In this document: positions 1 to 7,458 of the stretch, in pieces
Layout: each line of letters begins with the position of its first letter
Position numbering within the stretch: position 1 is the stretch's first letter
Source: Bacteroidales bacterium UBA6360
GTDB taxonomy: Bacteria; Bacteroidota; Bacteroidia; Bacteroidales; UBA932
Reading direction: 5' to 3'
Assembly: GCA_002440085.1 (NCBI GenBank)
Contig: DJRM01000076.1
Coordinates: forward strand, 22,132 to 32,026
DNA: 9,895 bases
Notes under the pieces: generated by a model
What the model was told of the DNA's origin: nothing
The model's database searches: none
Seen by the model: the letters and a program-made list of their open reading frames with translations, nothing else
Translations under genes and position numbers: made by a program

Positions 1-2
1 AC

Positions 3-1388
3 CCAGACATAGACGAGACATTCGGCAATCCGAAAGATGGAACAGATTTCATGCGCTTTCTTAAGTTCTCGGACATTGAATTTGCCGAAACAAGGCTTGT
101 AAATACGAAAATCTTCAATTTGAGAAGCAATGACGGCAAAAACTGGTATGGAGGCTGGAAGCATGGCAGGAATAATACCGGAGAACGATTTTCTAACATA
201 GGATTTAACACTGTCTATGAGATGCTGCCACCTTCCAGCCGCGGGCTTGGCGCGGTAATGCTCTCGGGAAAGATGTTTTCTCATGCAAGTGGCAATTCGA
301 GTTATCGGGAAGAAAAGAGTCGAATTTTGAAGCAGAATAATTGTGGAGTACCTGAATTCTTGTTCGGGATTATCAACAAGCATACGCTTTCTTATCTCCG
401 GAAAGAAAAGGCTTTCTTTGAGCGATACGAGGCGGATAAAACGGAAGGGATTGTGGATGGCATCGAGTCTCTGATTCGTATAGTCAATTCGTTGCAGGTC
501 GAGGGCAATAAATCCTGCATATTCAAGATGTCAGCCGGCTCTGGATTCCACTCGATAACTGGTGACTGGCAGTTTGACGATTATTCCATCAATGGGGTTG
601 ATGCTGCTAGATGGGTTTCCAGAGGTCTTTTAAATAAAAGAAAGTCAAGCAAGTCCCGCAAGATTGCGATTGATGGTGGTAGGCTCTCGCTCATGGGTTT
701 CGTCCAGATGTCAATGGCAAATGAAGGCCAAGTCCAGCGATATGAGAATGATAGACGGAAAGAACGTCTTGAGAGAACGCGCGAGTTTGAAGAGTGGAAA
801 ACTGCGGAAGCGAATCTTAAGCGTGAATATGAGGTCAAACAGAGGCTTCTCCACGAAATGGAGCGAAGGCAAGTGGAGTATGATGCCGCTGTTAAAGCTG
901 CCGAAGAATACTATTTAGGAGAAAACTGCGATAATGCGATCGCTCTGTCTTTATTCCAAAAGGCCGAAGCAATTTGGCCGGAAGGAACCCGTCACAAGGA
1001 GAGAATTGCCGGCTTGCGACGATTGCTTGATGAAGAGAAAGCTGGTGAGGACAGAAGGAAAGCGGCTGAAAAAGAGAGGGGTGAGTCCGTCAAAGCGGGC
1101 TTGTCCAATTTGGATCGCAAAAATGTGAATGACCCTTCCAAATATCTGATAAACAGTTTTAAGCAGGTTGAAAATTCTGTTAACGGCTGGCTTAAGAAAT
1201 CAATGCGTGGGTCTGTGCCAGACTCGGAAGATGGGTATCTTGTCGTGACACTCTCTAGAATCTTCCACAATGACTCCAAAGAGCGGAAAACTCTTGCCGA
1301 TTTCGGTTCCTCTTGTTGGAAGAAGGTTTGCCAATGGTGCGGAGAACAGCGGGCAAGGCATATTTTTGAAGAGGTGACCAAATTTTGA
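3..1388 (+). CDS. csm5: Csm5-like type III CRISPR RAMP protein with long C-terminal extension (5' end outside window)
   Basis: The frame is open to the left edge, so this is the 3' part of a longer gene. The ATG at 51 lies inside conserved sequence (DFMRFLKFSD) and is unlikely to be the start. Seen: the FMRFLKFSD stretch near the left edge, a glycine-rich loop AGSGFHSITGDW (about 534-570), and SRKIAIDGGRLSLMGFVQM (about 654-711). The last resembles the C-terminal TR...GW element of Csm5 RAMP proteins. Csm5 caps the crRNA 3' end in the type III-A Csm complex, which cuts target RNA and activates Cas10. After about 711 there are some 225 further residues. They comprise a highly charged, probably coiled-coil stretch (about 724-1085) with one TPR-like helical pair (about 880-1015), and a tail rich in W and basic residues. 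Ordinary Csm5 ends soon after the GW element, so this tail is unusual. The stop overlaps the region just before cas6. The family call is from motifs only; another type III RAMP subunit is possible. Confidence 0.72.
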   Translation, partial: PDIDETFGNPKDGTDFMRFLKFSDIEFAETRLVNTKIFNLRSNDGKNWYGGWKHGRNNTGERFSNIGFNTVYEMLPPSSRGLGAVMLSGKMFSHASGNSSYREEKSRILKQNNCGVPEFLFGIINKHTLSYLRKEKAFFERYEADKTEGIVDGIESLIRIVNSLQVEGNKSCIFKMSAGSGFHSITGDWQFDDYSINGVDAARWVSRGLLNKRKSSKSRKIAIDGGRLSLMGFVQMSMANEGQVQRYENDRRKERLERTREFEEWKTAEANLKREYEVKQRLLHEMERRQVEYDAAVKAAEEYYLGENCDNAIALSLFQKAEAIWPEGTRHKERIAGLRRLLDEEKAGEDRRKAAEKERGESVKAGLSNLDRKNVNDPSKYLINSFKQVENSVNGWLKKSMRGSVPDSEDGYLVVTLSRIFHNDSKERKTLADFGSSCWKKVCQWCGEQRARHIFEEVTKF

Positions 1389-1390
1389 CC

Positions 1391-1394
1391 GGAG
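1391..1394 (+). promoter_or_regulatory. Ribosome binding site of cas6
   Basis: GGAG lies 5 bases before the ATG at 1400. It favours that start over the in-frame TTG at 1385, which would overlap the csm5-like stop and has no such site. Confidence 0.5.
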
Positions 1395-1399
1395 TGATT

Positions 1400-2086
1400 A
1401 TGGATAAGACAAGGGTACTGGTGATACTGTATGACAATCGGCTGTCCCAATTTGAAATTCCTTTGTTCCGCGGAGCTGTGATTGGCGCTATGGACGGGAA
1501 TGCTGATGTCATGTACCACAATCACAGCGGTGATACGGTTGTATATCGCTATCCCATGATACAGTATAAAAGAATCAGTCAGTGTGCGGCTATTGTCGCG
1601 ATAGATTCGGGCGCGGATGTAATCGGTCAGTTCCTTTCGTCCGGAATCACTCGGCTCCGTCTTGGAGACCGTGAGGAGGAGTTCTCAATAGCTGATTTGA
1701 GAGCGAACAGAATACTCGTGCAGGTTTGGGACAGCAGTTTCGAGTATCATCTGAGGAAGTGGCTTCCGCTTAATTCGGGAAATTTTTCCGAATATCAGAA
1801 GCTGGATGCTCTCTCTGACCGGATAGAGTTTCTTGAACACATTCTCACCGGAAACATTCTTTCCTTTGCAAAAGGGATAGGCGTCACATTGACTTCGCGT
1901 CTGGAATGCCGCATTATTTCGCTCGGCAGGCAGACGCTGATGACCTATAAGGGCGTGAAGATGATGGCTTTTGATCTGGAGTTCAAATCAAATGTCTCTT
2001 TGCCGGATTATGTCGGGCTCGGCAAGGGCGTTAGCCTCGGCTTCGGAATCGTAAGCCGGAAACGCGGTGATGATCCGAAAGAATAA
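1400..2086 (+). CDS. cas6: CRISPR endoribonuclease Cas6 (Cas6b-like)
   Basis: Cas6 cuts the CRISPR precursor transcript within each repeat to give crRNAs, which are then loaded into the type III complex. The protein has 228 residues from ATG 1400, within the usual Cas6 range. Near the C-terminus (about 205-219) is the RAMP glycine-rich loop VGLGKGVSLGFGIVSR, the clearest Cas6 signature. The N-terminal half contains YRYPMIQYKR (about 49-58) followed by a hydrophobic strand, as in the Cas6b N-terminal domain. Two histidines just before it, H40 and H42, sit where Cas6b catalytic histidine candidates are found, so they are plausible active-site residues. The ATG follows the csm5-like stop by 11 bases and has a GGAG site. 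The 3' end overlaps only a possible longer form of the next gene. The family call is secure from the C-terminal loop; the Cas6b subtype is an inference. Confidence 0.85.
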   Translation: MDKTRVLVILYDNRLSQFEIPLFRGAVIGAMDGNADVMYHNHSGDTVVYRYPMIQYKRISQCAAIVAIDSGADVIGQFLSSGITRLRLGDREEEFSIADLRANRILVQVWDSSFEYHLRKWLPLNSGNFSEYQKLDALSDRIEFLEHILTGNILSFAKGIGVTLTSRLECRIISLGRQTLMTYKGVKMMAFDLEFKSNVSLPDYVGLGKGVSLGFGIVSRKRGDDPKE

Positions 2087-2102
2087 CGTGTCAGGCAATT
2101 AT

Positions 2103-3287
2103 ATGGATAACAAGATTTTGCATATCGCCCTCGTTGGCGGGCAGACGATGCCGGTGTATCTGGCATTGCGGGAAAGCGGGGCAGGGAAAGTCATTCTGAT
2201 TCACTCGTCATCTACGAAAAAGGAGGCGGAGAGAATCGTTCGGGATATGAGCCCTGAGATGGCTGATTGTCAGTTCGAACTGTTTGAACTTGAGCCGCTT
2301 GACTACTTTGTCATAAGTGAGAAGATAGAAAATCTGCTGGATGCCTTCCGGAACTGGACTGTCGAGGTCAATGTGTCGAGCGGCACAAAGCCTTGGAGCA
2401 TGGCCTTTGCTATGCTCGCTTACCGATATGAGAATCTGCAGATCATATATGTCGATCAGAACAGCATAATCTATAATTGTACCTCATTACAAAAGCATGC
2501 GGCCAAGACTCCGGATATTGCCGGCATTCTCCGATATAACCAGACTGATGTCAAGGAACACAGAAACCTTGAAGAATATACGGAAGAAGACCTTGAACAG
2601 CTGCCTAAGATAAAAGCGATTCGGGACGGGTATAATCGGGGGAAATTCAGTGTCTTCAACACTTTGACAAATCCGAACAAACACAACTCCGGCAGATATG
2701 CCAACAATATCAGGGACACCATTGTGGATCCGGAGACGAGTTCTGAGATAAGTTGGGACAAGTCATATCGCGACAGCGGCTCATCCTGTCTGAAGCAGCT
2801 CGTGAGATTCTATTTTATTGACAAGTTCGGCAATCATAAAGAATTTACGCTTGTCTCGCCCCATGCCTTCGAACTTGTCACGTCATACGGCTGGTTTGAA
2901 TACGAAGTCGCTACAATTCTGCGCAAATGGCCATCCTGCAATGAGGTGTGGCTGAATATCGTCTTTCCCTATAACAACAAGAGGGCGAAGAATGAAATCG
3001 ATATAATCGTTCAGACAGGCCACAAGCTGCTCTTTGTCGAGTGCAAGACTCAGGTTCTGGACAAGACCGACATCGACAAATTTTCATCGGCAGTCAAGAA
3101 TTATGGAGGGATGGGTGCCAAGGCCTTGTTCGTCACACAGCAATATATGGGGACGGAGGCTGAGGAGAAGTGCGAGACGAACAAGATTTCGCATTTCAGT
3201 TTCTATGATAGGTTGGGTCGCCCTGTCAGTCATAAGGCTCTATACGACCTTTTGAATCAGATAATTAAAGACAGCAATACAAGGTAA
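2103..3287 (+). CDS. card1: Card1/Can2-like CARF-nuclease effector (DUF1887 family)
   Basis: Predicted accessory effector of type III immunity. The CARF domain binds cyclic oligoadenylate made by Cas10 and activates a PD-(D/E)xK nuclease; characterised Card1/Can2 proteins cut nucleic acids, including single-stranded DNA and RNA. Seen in 394 residues: an N-terminal strand ending in the LVGGQTMP turn typical of these CARF domains, then the ligand-pocket motif NVSSGTK at 90-96 (usually TGGTK in relatives). The C-terminal nuclease has E266 in GWFEYE, D300 in NEIDII and E313-C314-K315 in FVECKT, a complete E...D...ExK active site. Start: ATG 2103 puts the first beta strand immediately after the start and has AGG 7 bases upstream. 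An in-frame GTG (2067) or ATG (2070) would add 11-12 residues overlapping cas6. It ends 2 bases before the next effector gene, so the two are probably co-translated. Substrate and ligand ring size cannot be read from sequence. Confidence 0.88.
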   Translation: MDNKILHIALVGGQTMPVYLALRESGAGKVILIHSSSTKKEAERIVRDMSPEMADCQFELFELEPLDYFVISEKIENLLDAFRNWTVEVNVSSGTKPWSMAFAMLAYRYENLQIIYVDQNSIIYNCTSLQKHAAKTPDIAGILRYNQTDVKEHRNLEEYTEEDLEQLPKIKAIRDGYNRGKFSVFNTLTNPNKHNSGRYANNIRDTIVDPETSSEISWDKSYRDSGSSCLKQLVRFYFIDKFGNHKEFTLVSPHAFELVTSYGWFEYEVATILRKWPSCNEVWLNIVFPYNNKRAKNEIDIIVQTGHKLLFVECKTQVLDKTDIDKFSSAVKNYGGMGAKALFVTQQYMGTEAEEKCETNKISHFSFYDRLGRPVSHKALYDLLNQIIKDSNTR

Positions 3288-3289
3288 CT

Positions 3290-5017
3290 ATGGCAAGGAA
3301 AGTTTTTATGTCGGTGCTGGGCACTGGATTTTACGACAAGTGCATATATATGGGGCGCAATGTTTCCGTCCAGACACGGTTCGTTCAGAAAGCCGTGCTT
3401 GAGGATATCAGCGCAAAAGATTGGACAGGTGAGGATTCTGCATATATAATTCTTACCAATAAGGCAAGAGAGGATAATTGGGTTGGCACAAATGAGACAC
3501 GCTACAATAATAAAACAAAATGTGATGAACATTATGAACGTTTGGAGAAAGTCCTGAGAGAGACCCGGCTGCCTTGTCAAGTTCGTGAAATCAGCATTCC
3601 TGATGGGAAAAACGAGGACGAAATGTGGCAGGTGTTCGGTATTGTCTTCGACTTACTGCAATCTGGTGACGAACTCTATTTTGACTTGACTCATGCTTTA
3701 CGCTATCTTCCGATGCTTCTGCTCGTTCTTGGGAACTATGCTAAGTTCTTGAAAAATGTGCGTGTCGTCTATATGTCCTATGGCAATTACGAAGGAAGAG
3801 AACGGGATAAAAATGACCCCGCAAATGACTTGGCTCCGATAGTTGATTTACTACCATTGTCGATACTTGAGGACTGGACATTCGCGGCTGGGGCATTTAA
3901 GGAAACTGGGCGGGTGGAACCGATTGTGAAGGCGGCTAAATTTAATGTAAATCAGAATGTCTTTTCTACTCATATCAAGCAGTCCGTTTTTCGCGTTGGT
4001 AAGAGTCTTGAAACATTTGCCAATGAGATATTAGTCTGCCAATCATTAGATATAATTCGAGGCGAGGCGGCCAATGACGCAAAGTCCTTAATTAGGGAGT
4101 TGTCTCGCAGCGGAGAATTGCAGCAACCGCTGGTCAAGGTGCTGGATTCTATAGAGGAAAGAATTGATGCGTTTATTGCCGAAAGTCCCGGAAATATAGT
4201 GACGGCCTTGCGGTGGTGTGAAGAATATTCGCTTTTCCAACAAGGGTACACATTGTGCCAAGAAGGGATAATTACATTGTTCGTCGAAAGATATCCGAAC
4301 TTGAATCCCTATGAAGATGTTCGCGAAAACAGAGATTATTGGTCAGCTATATTGGGATTATCCGAGAAGTCTGTTAAAGACAGCCGCGCATGGACTGGAA
4401 AATTGGCGGCAAATAGTTCTCTGTCTAAAATATTGTTGTGCAATGCTTTTATAAAGTCTGTGCGGCAAATATATCTGAAATTGACCGCTTGCAGAAATTC
4501 GGCTAATCATGCGGGGTATTCAAAGGAGTCCAATTTAAAGGGCATAGTTGGTCAACTAAATAAACTCATCAACCGATGCATAGAGGAAATCTTCAATGCC
4601 GAGTTTCCAGAAATAATAGTTGAGCGGGACACCGCCTCAACAGAAGAAACGCATCCCGTCTTCATCAACTACTCCAACCACCCCTCTTTCAACTGGTCTC
4701 CAAAGCAGCTTTCAGCAGCAAGGGAGTTTGGCGAAATCGTTGACATCCCGTTCAGAAGCGTTGCTCCGGAAGCGGACTCTGCGGAGTTGGAGCGCATTGC
4801 CTCGGAGGAGCTGAAGAAGATTCTTGATGTGGCGGACGGAAAAGACGCCGTTGTTCACCTAATGGGAGAAATGACATTGACATATATGCTTGTCAGAAAA
4901 CTGAAGGACTCCGGCATCCGCTGTGTGGCCTCAACGACTGTACGCAACGCGGTCGAGAACTCGGACGGCACGAAAACATCAGACTTCGATTTTGTCAGAT
5001 TCAGAGATTATGAGTAA
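3290..5017 (+). CDS. Csx2/TIGR02221-like CARF-HEPN ribonuclease with extra C-terminal domain
   Basis: Predicted cyclic-oligoadenylate-activated RNase of the Csx1 class. Seen: an N-terminal CARF domain opening with KVFMSVLGTGFY and carrying FDLTHALRYLP, with the DxTH motif at D132-L133-T134-H135 that marks this family. A helical region follows, with the HEPN ribonuclease motif R402-NSAN-H407 (Rx4H). Relatives normally end soon after HEPN. Here a linker (about 443-454) leads to a further domain at 455-575 with INYSNHPSFNW (459-469), HLMGEMT (523-529), STTVR (548-552) and a closing FVRFRDYE. From memory, this pattern resembles small stand-alone Rossmann-like proteins near type III loci; a signal-degrading (ring nuclease) role is only inferred. 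No in-frame ATG exists at the domain border, so it is a real fusion unless a sequence error joined two genes. Base composition shifts from A+T-rich to more G+C-rich near 4620. Start: AAGG 5 bases upstream of ATG 3290. The TAA overlaps the next ATG by one base. Confidence 0.85.
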   Translation: MARKVFMSVLGTGFYDKCIYMGRNVSVQTRFVQKAVLEDISAKDWTGEDSAYIILTNKAREDNWVGTNETRYNNKTKCDEHYERLEKVLRETRLPCQVREISIPDGKNEDEMWQVFGIVFDLLQSGDELYFDLTHALRYLPMLLLVLGNYAKFLKNVRVVYMSYGNYEGRERDKNDPANDLAPIVDLLPLSILEDWTFAAGAFKETGRVEPIVKAAKFNVNQNVFSTHIKQSVFRVGKSLETFANEILVCQSLDIIRGEAANDAKSLIRELSRSGELQQPLVKVLDSIEERIDAFIAESPGNIVTALRWCEEYSLFQQGYTLCQEGIITLFVERYPNLNPYEDVRENRDYWSAILGLSEKSVKDSRAWTGKLAANSSLSKILLCNAFIKSVRQIYLKLTACRNSANHAGYSKESNLKGIVGQLNKLINRCIEEIFNAEFPEIIVERDTASTEETHPVFINYSNHPSFNWSPKQLSAAREFGEIVDIPFRSVAPEADSAELERIASEELKKILDVADGKDAVVHLMGEMTLTYMLVRKLKDSGIRCVASTTVRNAVENSDGTKTSDFDFVRFRDYE

Positions 5018-6489
5018 TGAGTAACGGGAAAGAAATTGTTCTGAATGGGGACCAGAAAGCGGCTCTTGACCGTCTGATGGCTTTCTTGAGGGATAAGGAC
5101 GCGAGAGTCTTTATCCTGAAGGGATATGCCGGAACGGGAAAGACTACGCTGGTCCGGAAACTTATCAACTTTATGGAGGCAAGAAAGATACGCTATGGAC
5201 TGCTTGCTTCAACAGGCCGCGCGGCAAAAGTCCTGGGAGATGTCACGGGGCATCAGGCTCAGACTATTCATAGCCAGATTTATCGTTTCCGGGGATTCAA
5301 TGCGGATGCCAAGAAAGTTAAGGACGAGAACTCCGTCGAAAAGGAGGGGCTGCAGTTGGTCATCAACTTTTCCCTCGGCACACCCGAGGAGGACAGCCCT
5401 GATGTGTATGTCGTGGATGAGTCCTCCATGATTTCCGATCGTGTGGAAAAGACCATGGTGCAGTCGAAATTCGGGAACGGGCGACTTCTTTCTGATCTGC
5501 TGGCATATGACGAGAAGGCCAGGTTCATTTTCGTAGGTGACCCTTGTCAGCTCGCGCCGGTGACCGGGGAACAATGCCCGGCCTTGTGCCCGGAGTATTT
5601 CAAGGAACATTTTGACATCGAAGCCCAGGATGCCGAACTCAGGCAGGTAATGCGTCAGGGCGGAGACAACGGAATCATCGGCGCGGCGTCGGAAATCAGG
5701 GAACTATGGGAGGATGCACCTGAAGACACCCTGCCCTATGGGTCGGTCAATCATTGGGAGAAACTGCCGTTCCGGTATGTCTCGGACATCGAGCTTCTCC
5801 GCTCCGTTGATGTGCTGGCCTCAAAGTATCTTTCCGATGTACGTGGAGGGAATTACGGCAATGCCGTGTTCATATCGAGGAGCAACACCGGATGCTACAA
5901 TTTCAGCCTGAGATTTCGAGAGTCATTGGGCTACAGCGGACAGCTGCAGGCCGGCGAACTCTTGCTCGTTGTGCAGAACAATCTTGTTTCTGGACTGCGG
6001 AACGGAGACTTGGTTATAGTGAGGAGCGTCTCTCCAGCATCGGAATTTCGTGCCGGCCTGTCTTTCCGAGAGATTGAGGTGGAGGAATTATATACGGGAG
6101 AGAAATTCCGGCAGCTGATGATTGATGACATACTTTACCAGCCTCAGCCCAATCTCGGAATACAGCAGCAGGGACGGCTCTATTCCGACTTCATCATCAG
6201 AATGCGGAAGAAGGGGATTGCGGACGATGACGAGCGCTTCCACGACATGATGCGGGCCGACGAATACCTCAATGCCCTCCGACTTTCGTTCGGCTATGCG
6301 CTGACCTGTCACAAGGCCCAAGGCGGAGAGTGGACGAATGTGTATGCCTATTTTCCGAGGAACATCATGCTGAATCCTACGAAACAGGATTATCAGTGGG
6401 TCTATACGGCAATGACGAGGGCAAAGGAAAAATTCTTTGTCGTCGATGACATTTATATAGAAGGATATCGCAATGGATTTGGTTATTAA
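5017..6489 (+). CDS. RecD/Dda-like SF1B DNA helicase
   Basis: ATP-dependent DNA helicase of superfamily 1B (RecD2/Dda/Pif1 group), expected to move 5' to 3' on single-stranded DNA. In 490 residues the core motifs appear in order: Walker A GYAGTGKTT (36-44, K42); motif Ia STGRAAK followed by TIHS; Walker B VVDESSM with D134-E135; motif III FVGDPCQLAPV (G174-D175...Q178); ELRQVMRQ; a UvrD_C_2-type segment TCHKAQGGEW (H432-W439); and motif VI YTAMTRAKE with R468. All catalytic residues are present, so it looks active. It is compact, with no RecBCD-type N-terminal domain. The start codon overlaps the stop of the CARF-HEPN gene, and the 3' end overlaps cas1 by 17 bases, arguing for translation with both neighbours. 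Such helicases are also common outside CRISPR loci. A role in making or unwinding prespacer DNA for Cas1-Cas2 is inferred from position alone. Confidence 0.9.
   Translation: MSNGKEIVLNGDQKAALDRLMAFLRDKDARVFILKGYAGTGKTTLVRKLINFMEARKIRYGLLASTGRAAKVLGDVTGHQAQTIHSQIYRFRGFNADAKKVKDENSVEKEGLQLVINFSLGTPEEDSPDVYVVDESSMISDRVEKTMVQSKFGNGRLLSDLLAYDEKARFIFVGDPCQLAPVTGEQCPALCPEYFKEHFDIEAQDAELRQVMRQGGDNGIIGAASEIRELWEDAPEDTLPYGSVNHWEKLPFRYVSDIELLRSVDVLASKYLSDVRGGNYGNAVFISRSNTGCYNFSLRFRESLGYSGQLQAGELLLVVQNNLVSGLRNGDLVIVRSVSPASEFRAGLSFREIEVEELYTGEKFRQLMIDDILYQPQPNLGIQQQGRLYSDFIIRMRKKGIADDDERFHDMMRADEYLNALRLSFGYALTCHKAQGGEWTNVYAYFPRNIMLNPTKQDYQWVYTAMTRAKEKFFVVDDIYIEGYRNGFGY
6461..6465 (+). promoter_or_regulatory. 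Ribosome binding site of cas1 inside the helicase gene
   Basis: AAGGA lies 7 bases before the cas1 ATG at 6473, within the last codons of the helicase gene. It is the best Shine-Dalgarno-like sequence in the window and supports this start. Confidence 0.5.
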
Positions 6490-7456
6490 CACGTTCGGGG
6501 TGTCGCTGTCCCGGGACAACGAGGGATTTGTGATTTCTAATCATGACGGTGTCCAGAAAATTCCTGCCACCGGCATCCGCTCCATACAGCTGAGCCGGGG
6601 TGCGCAGATTTCCAGCGATGCCGTGCTTCTTGCTGTGGAAAACGAGATAGAAATCATATTCATGGGACAGTCGGGAATGCCGATGGGGAGAATCTGGAGT
6701 CCCAAGTACGGTTCTGTCTCTACGATACGCAAGGGGCAGCTGACCTTCACGTTTGAACATGACGCCGTCGACTGGATTAAGGATGTAATCTCAAAGAAGA
6801 TTCAGAACCAGCAGGCTATGATGCTGATGATGAATACTTCCGGCTCTCCTGAAATGCAGCGTGTTGTGGATAAGTCAATCAATAGGCTTGAGGACTATCG
6901 TACGAAGATATCCGCCCTTGACGGAGAGATTGTCAGTGACATATCCTCGACGCTTAGGGGATGGGAAGGCGTATCATCGAAGATTTATTTTGACACGATG
7001 AATCTTTTCCTTCCCGAGCAGTACCGCTTTGAATCAAGAAGCCAGCATCCTGCCATGGATGTTGCCAACGCCATGCTCAATTATGGCTACGGCATTCTTT
7101 ACGGCAGGATAGAGGGCGCCCTCATCAAGGCGGGCATAGATCCTTATGTCGGAGTGATGCACCGCGACGACTATAACCGGCCGGTTCTAGTGTATGACGT
7201 GATAGAACTCTACCGGGTGTGGATTGATTATGTCGTCTTTTCGCTCCTATGCCAGAATGTCATCACGGAAGAACATTATTCTGTTCGCGGCGACGGCTCA
7301 TACTGGTTGGAGCCTCTCGGCCGGCGGGTGCTGATTCAGTCGCTGAATGACTATCTTGAAGAGGTCATAGAGGAAAAGGGCCTGCAGCGCAGCCGTTCGA
7401 CGCAGATAGGGCTGTACGCTCAGAATCTGGCTCAGAAATTTAAGAAATACGTTTGA
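6473..7456 (+). CDS. cas1: CRISPR-associated integrase Cas1
   Basis: Cas1 is the integrase of CRISPR adaptation: with Cas2 it inserts prespacer DNA at the leader end of the array by two transesterifications. The 327 residues match the usual Cas1 length. The N-terminal strand-rich start (VINTFGVSLSR) is typical, so ATG 6473 is convincing although it lies inside the helicase gene. The metal-binding active site is complete: E165 in GWEGVSSKIYF, H230 in GVMHRDDYNRP and D242 in VYDVIELYR (E245 nearby). The preceding helical stretch (DVANAMLNYGYGILYGRIEG) is the classic Cas1 core. There is no fused reverse transcriptase or primase; instead a primase-polymerase-like protein is encoded 2 bases downstream. 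The gene is intact and in the same operon as the type III effectors, so this locus probably acquires its own spacers. Confidence 0.96.
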   Translation: MDLVINTFGVSLSRDNEGFVISNHDGVQKIPATGIRSIQLSRGAQISSDAVLLAVENEIEIIFMGQSGMPMGRIWSPKYGSVSTIRKGQLTFTFEHDAVDWIKDVISKKIQNQQAMMLMMNTSGSPEMQRVVDKSINRLEDYRTKISALDGEIVSDISSTLRGWEGVSSKIYFDTMNLFLPEQYRFESRSQHPAMDVANAMLNYGYGILYGRIEGALIKAGIDPYVGVMHRDDYNRPVLVYDVIELYRVWIDYVVFSLLCQNVITEEHYSVRGDGSYWLEPLGRRVLIQSLNDYLEEVIEEKGLQRSRSTQIGLYAQNLAQKFKKYV

Positions 7457-7458
7457 TT

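Noticed and set aside
51..53. ATG as the start of the first gene
   Set aside because: The frame is open upstream to the left edge and the ATG sits inside conserved-looking RAMP sequence, so the gene begins outside the window.
992..1525. Antisense open frame of 177 codons
   Set aside because: It lies opposite the csm5-like and cas6 genes, spans their junction, has no recognisable motif, and the + strand frames are clearly coding.
6088..6519. Antisense open frame of 143 codons
   Set aside because: It lies opposite helicase motifs V and VI and the start of cas1, and shows no domain of its own.
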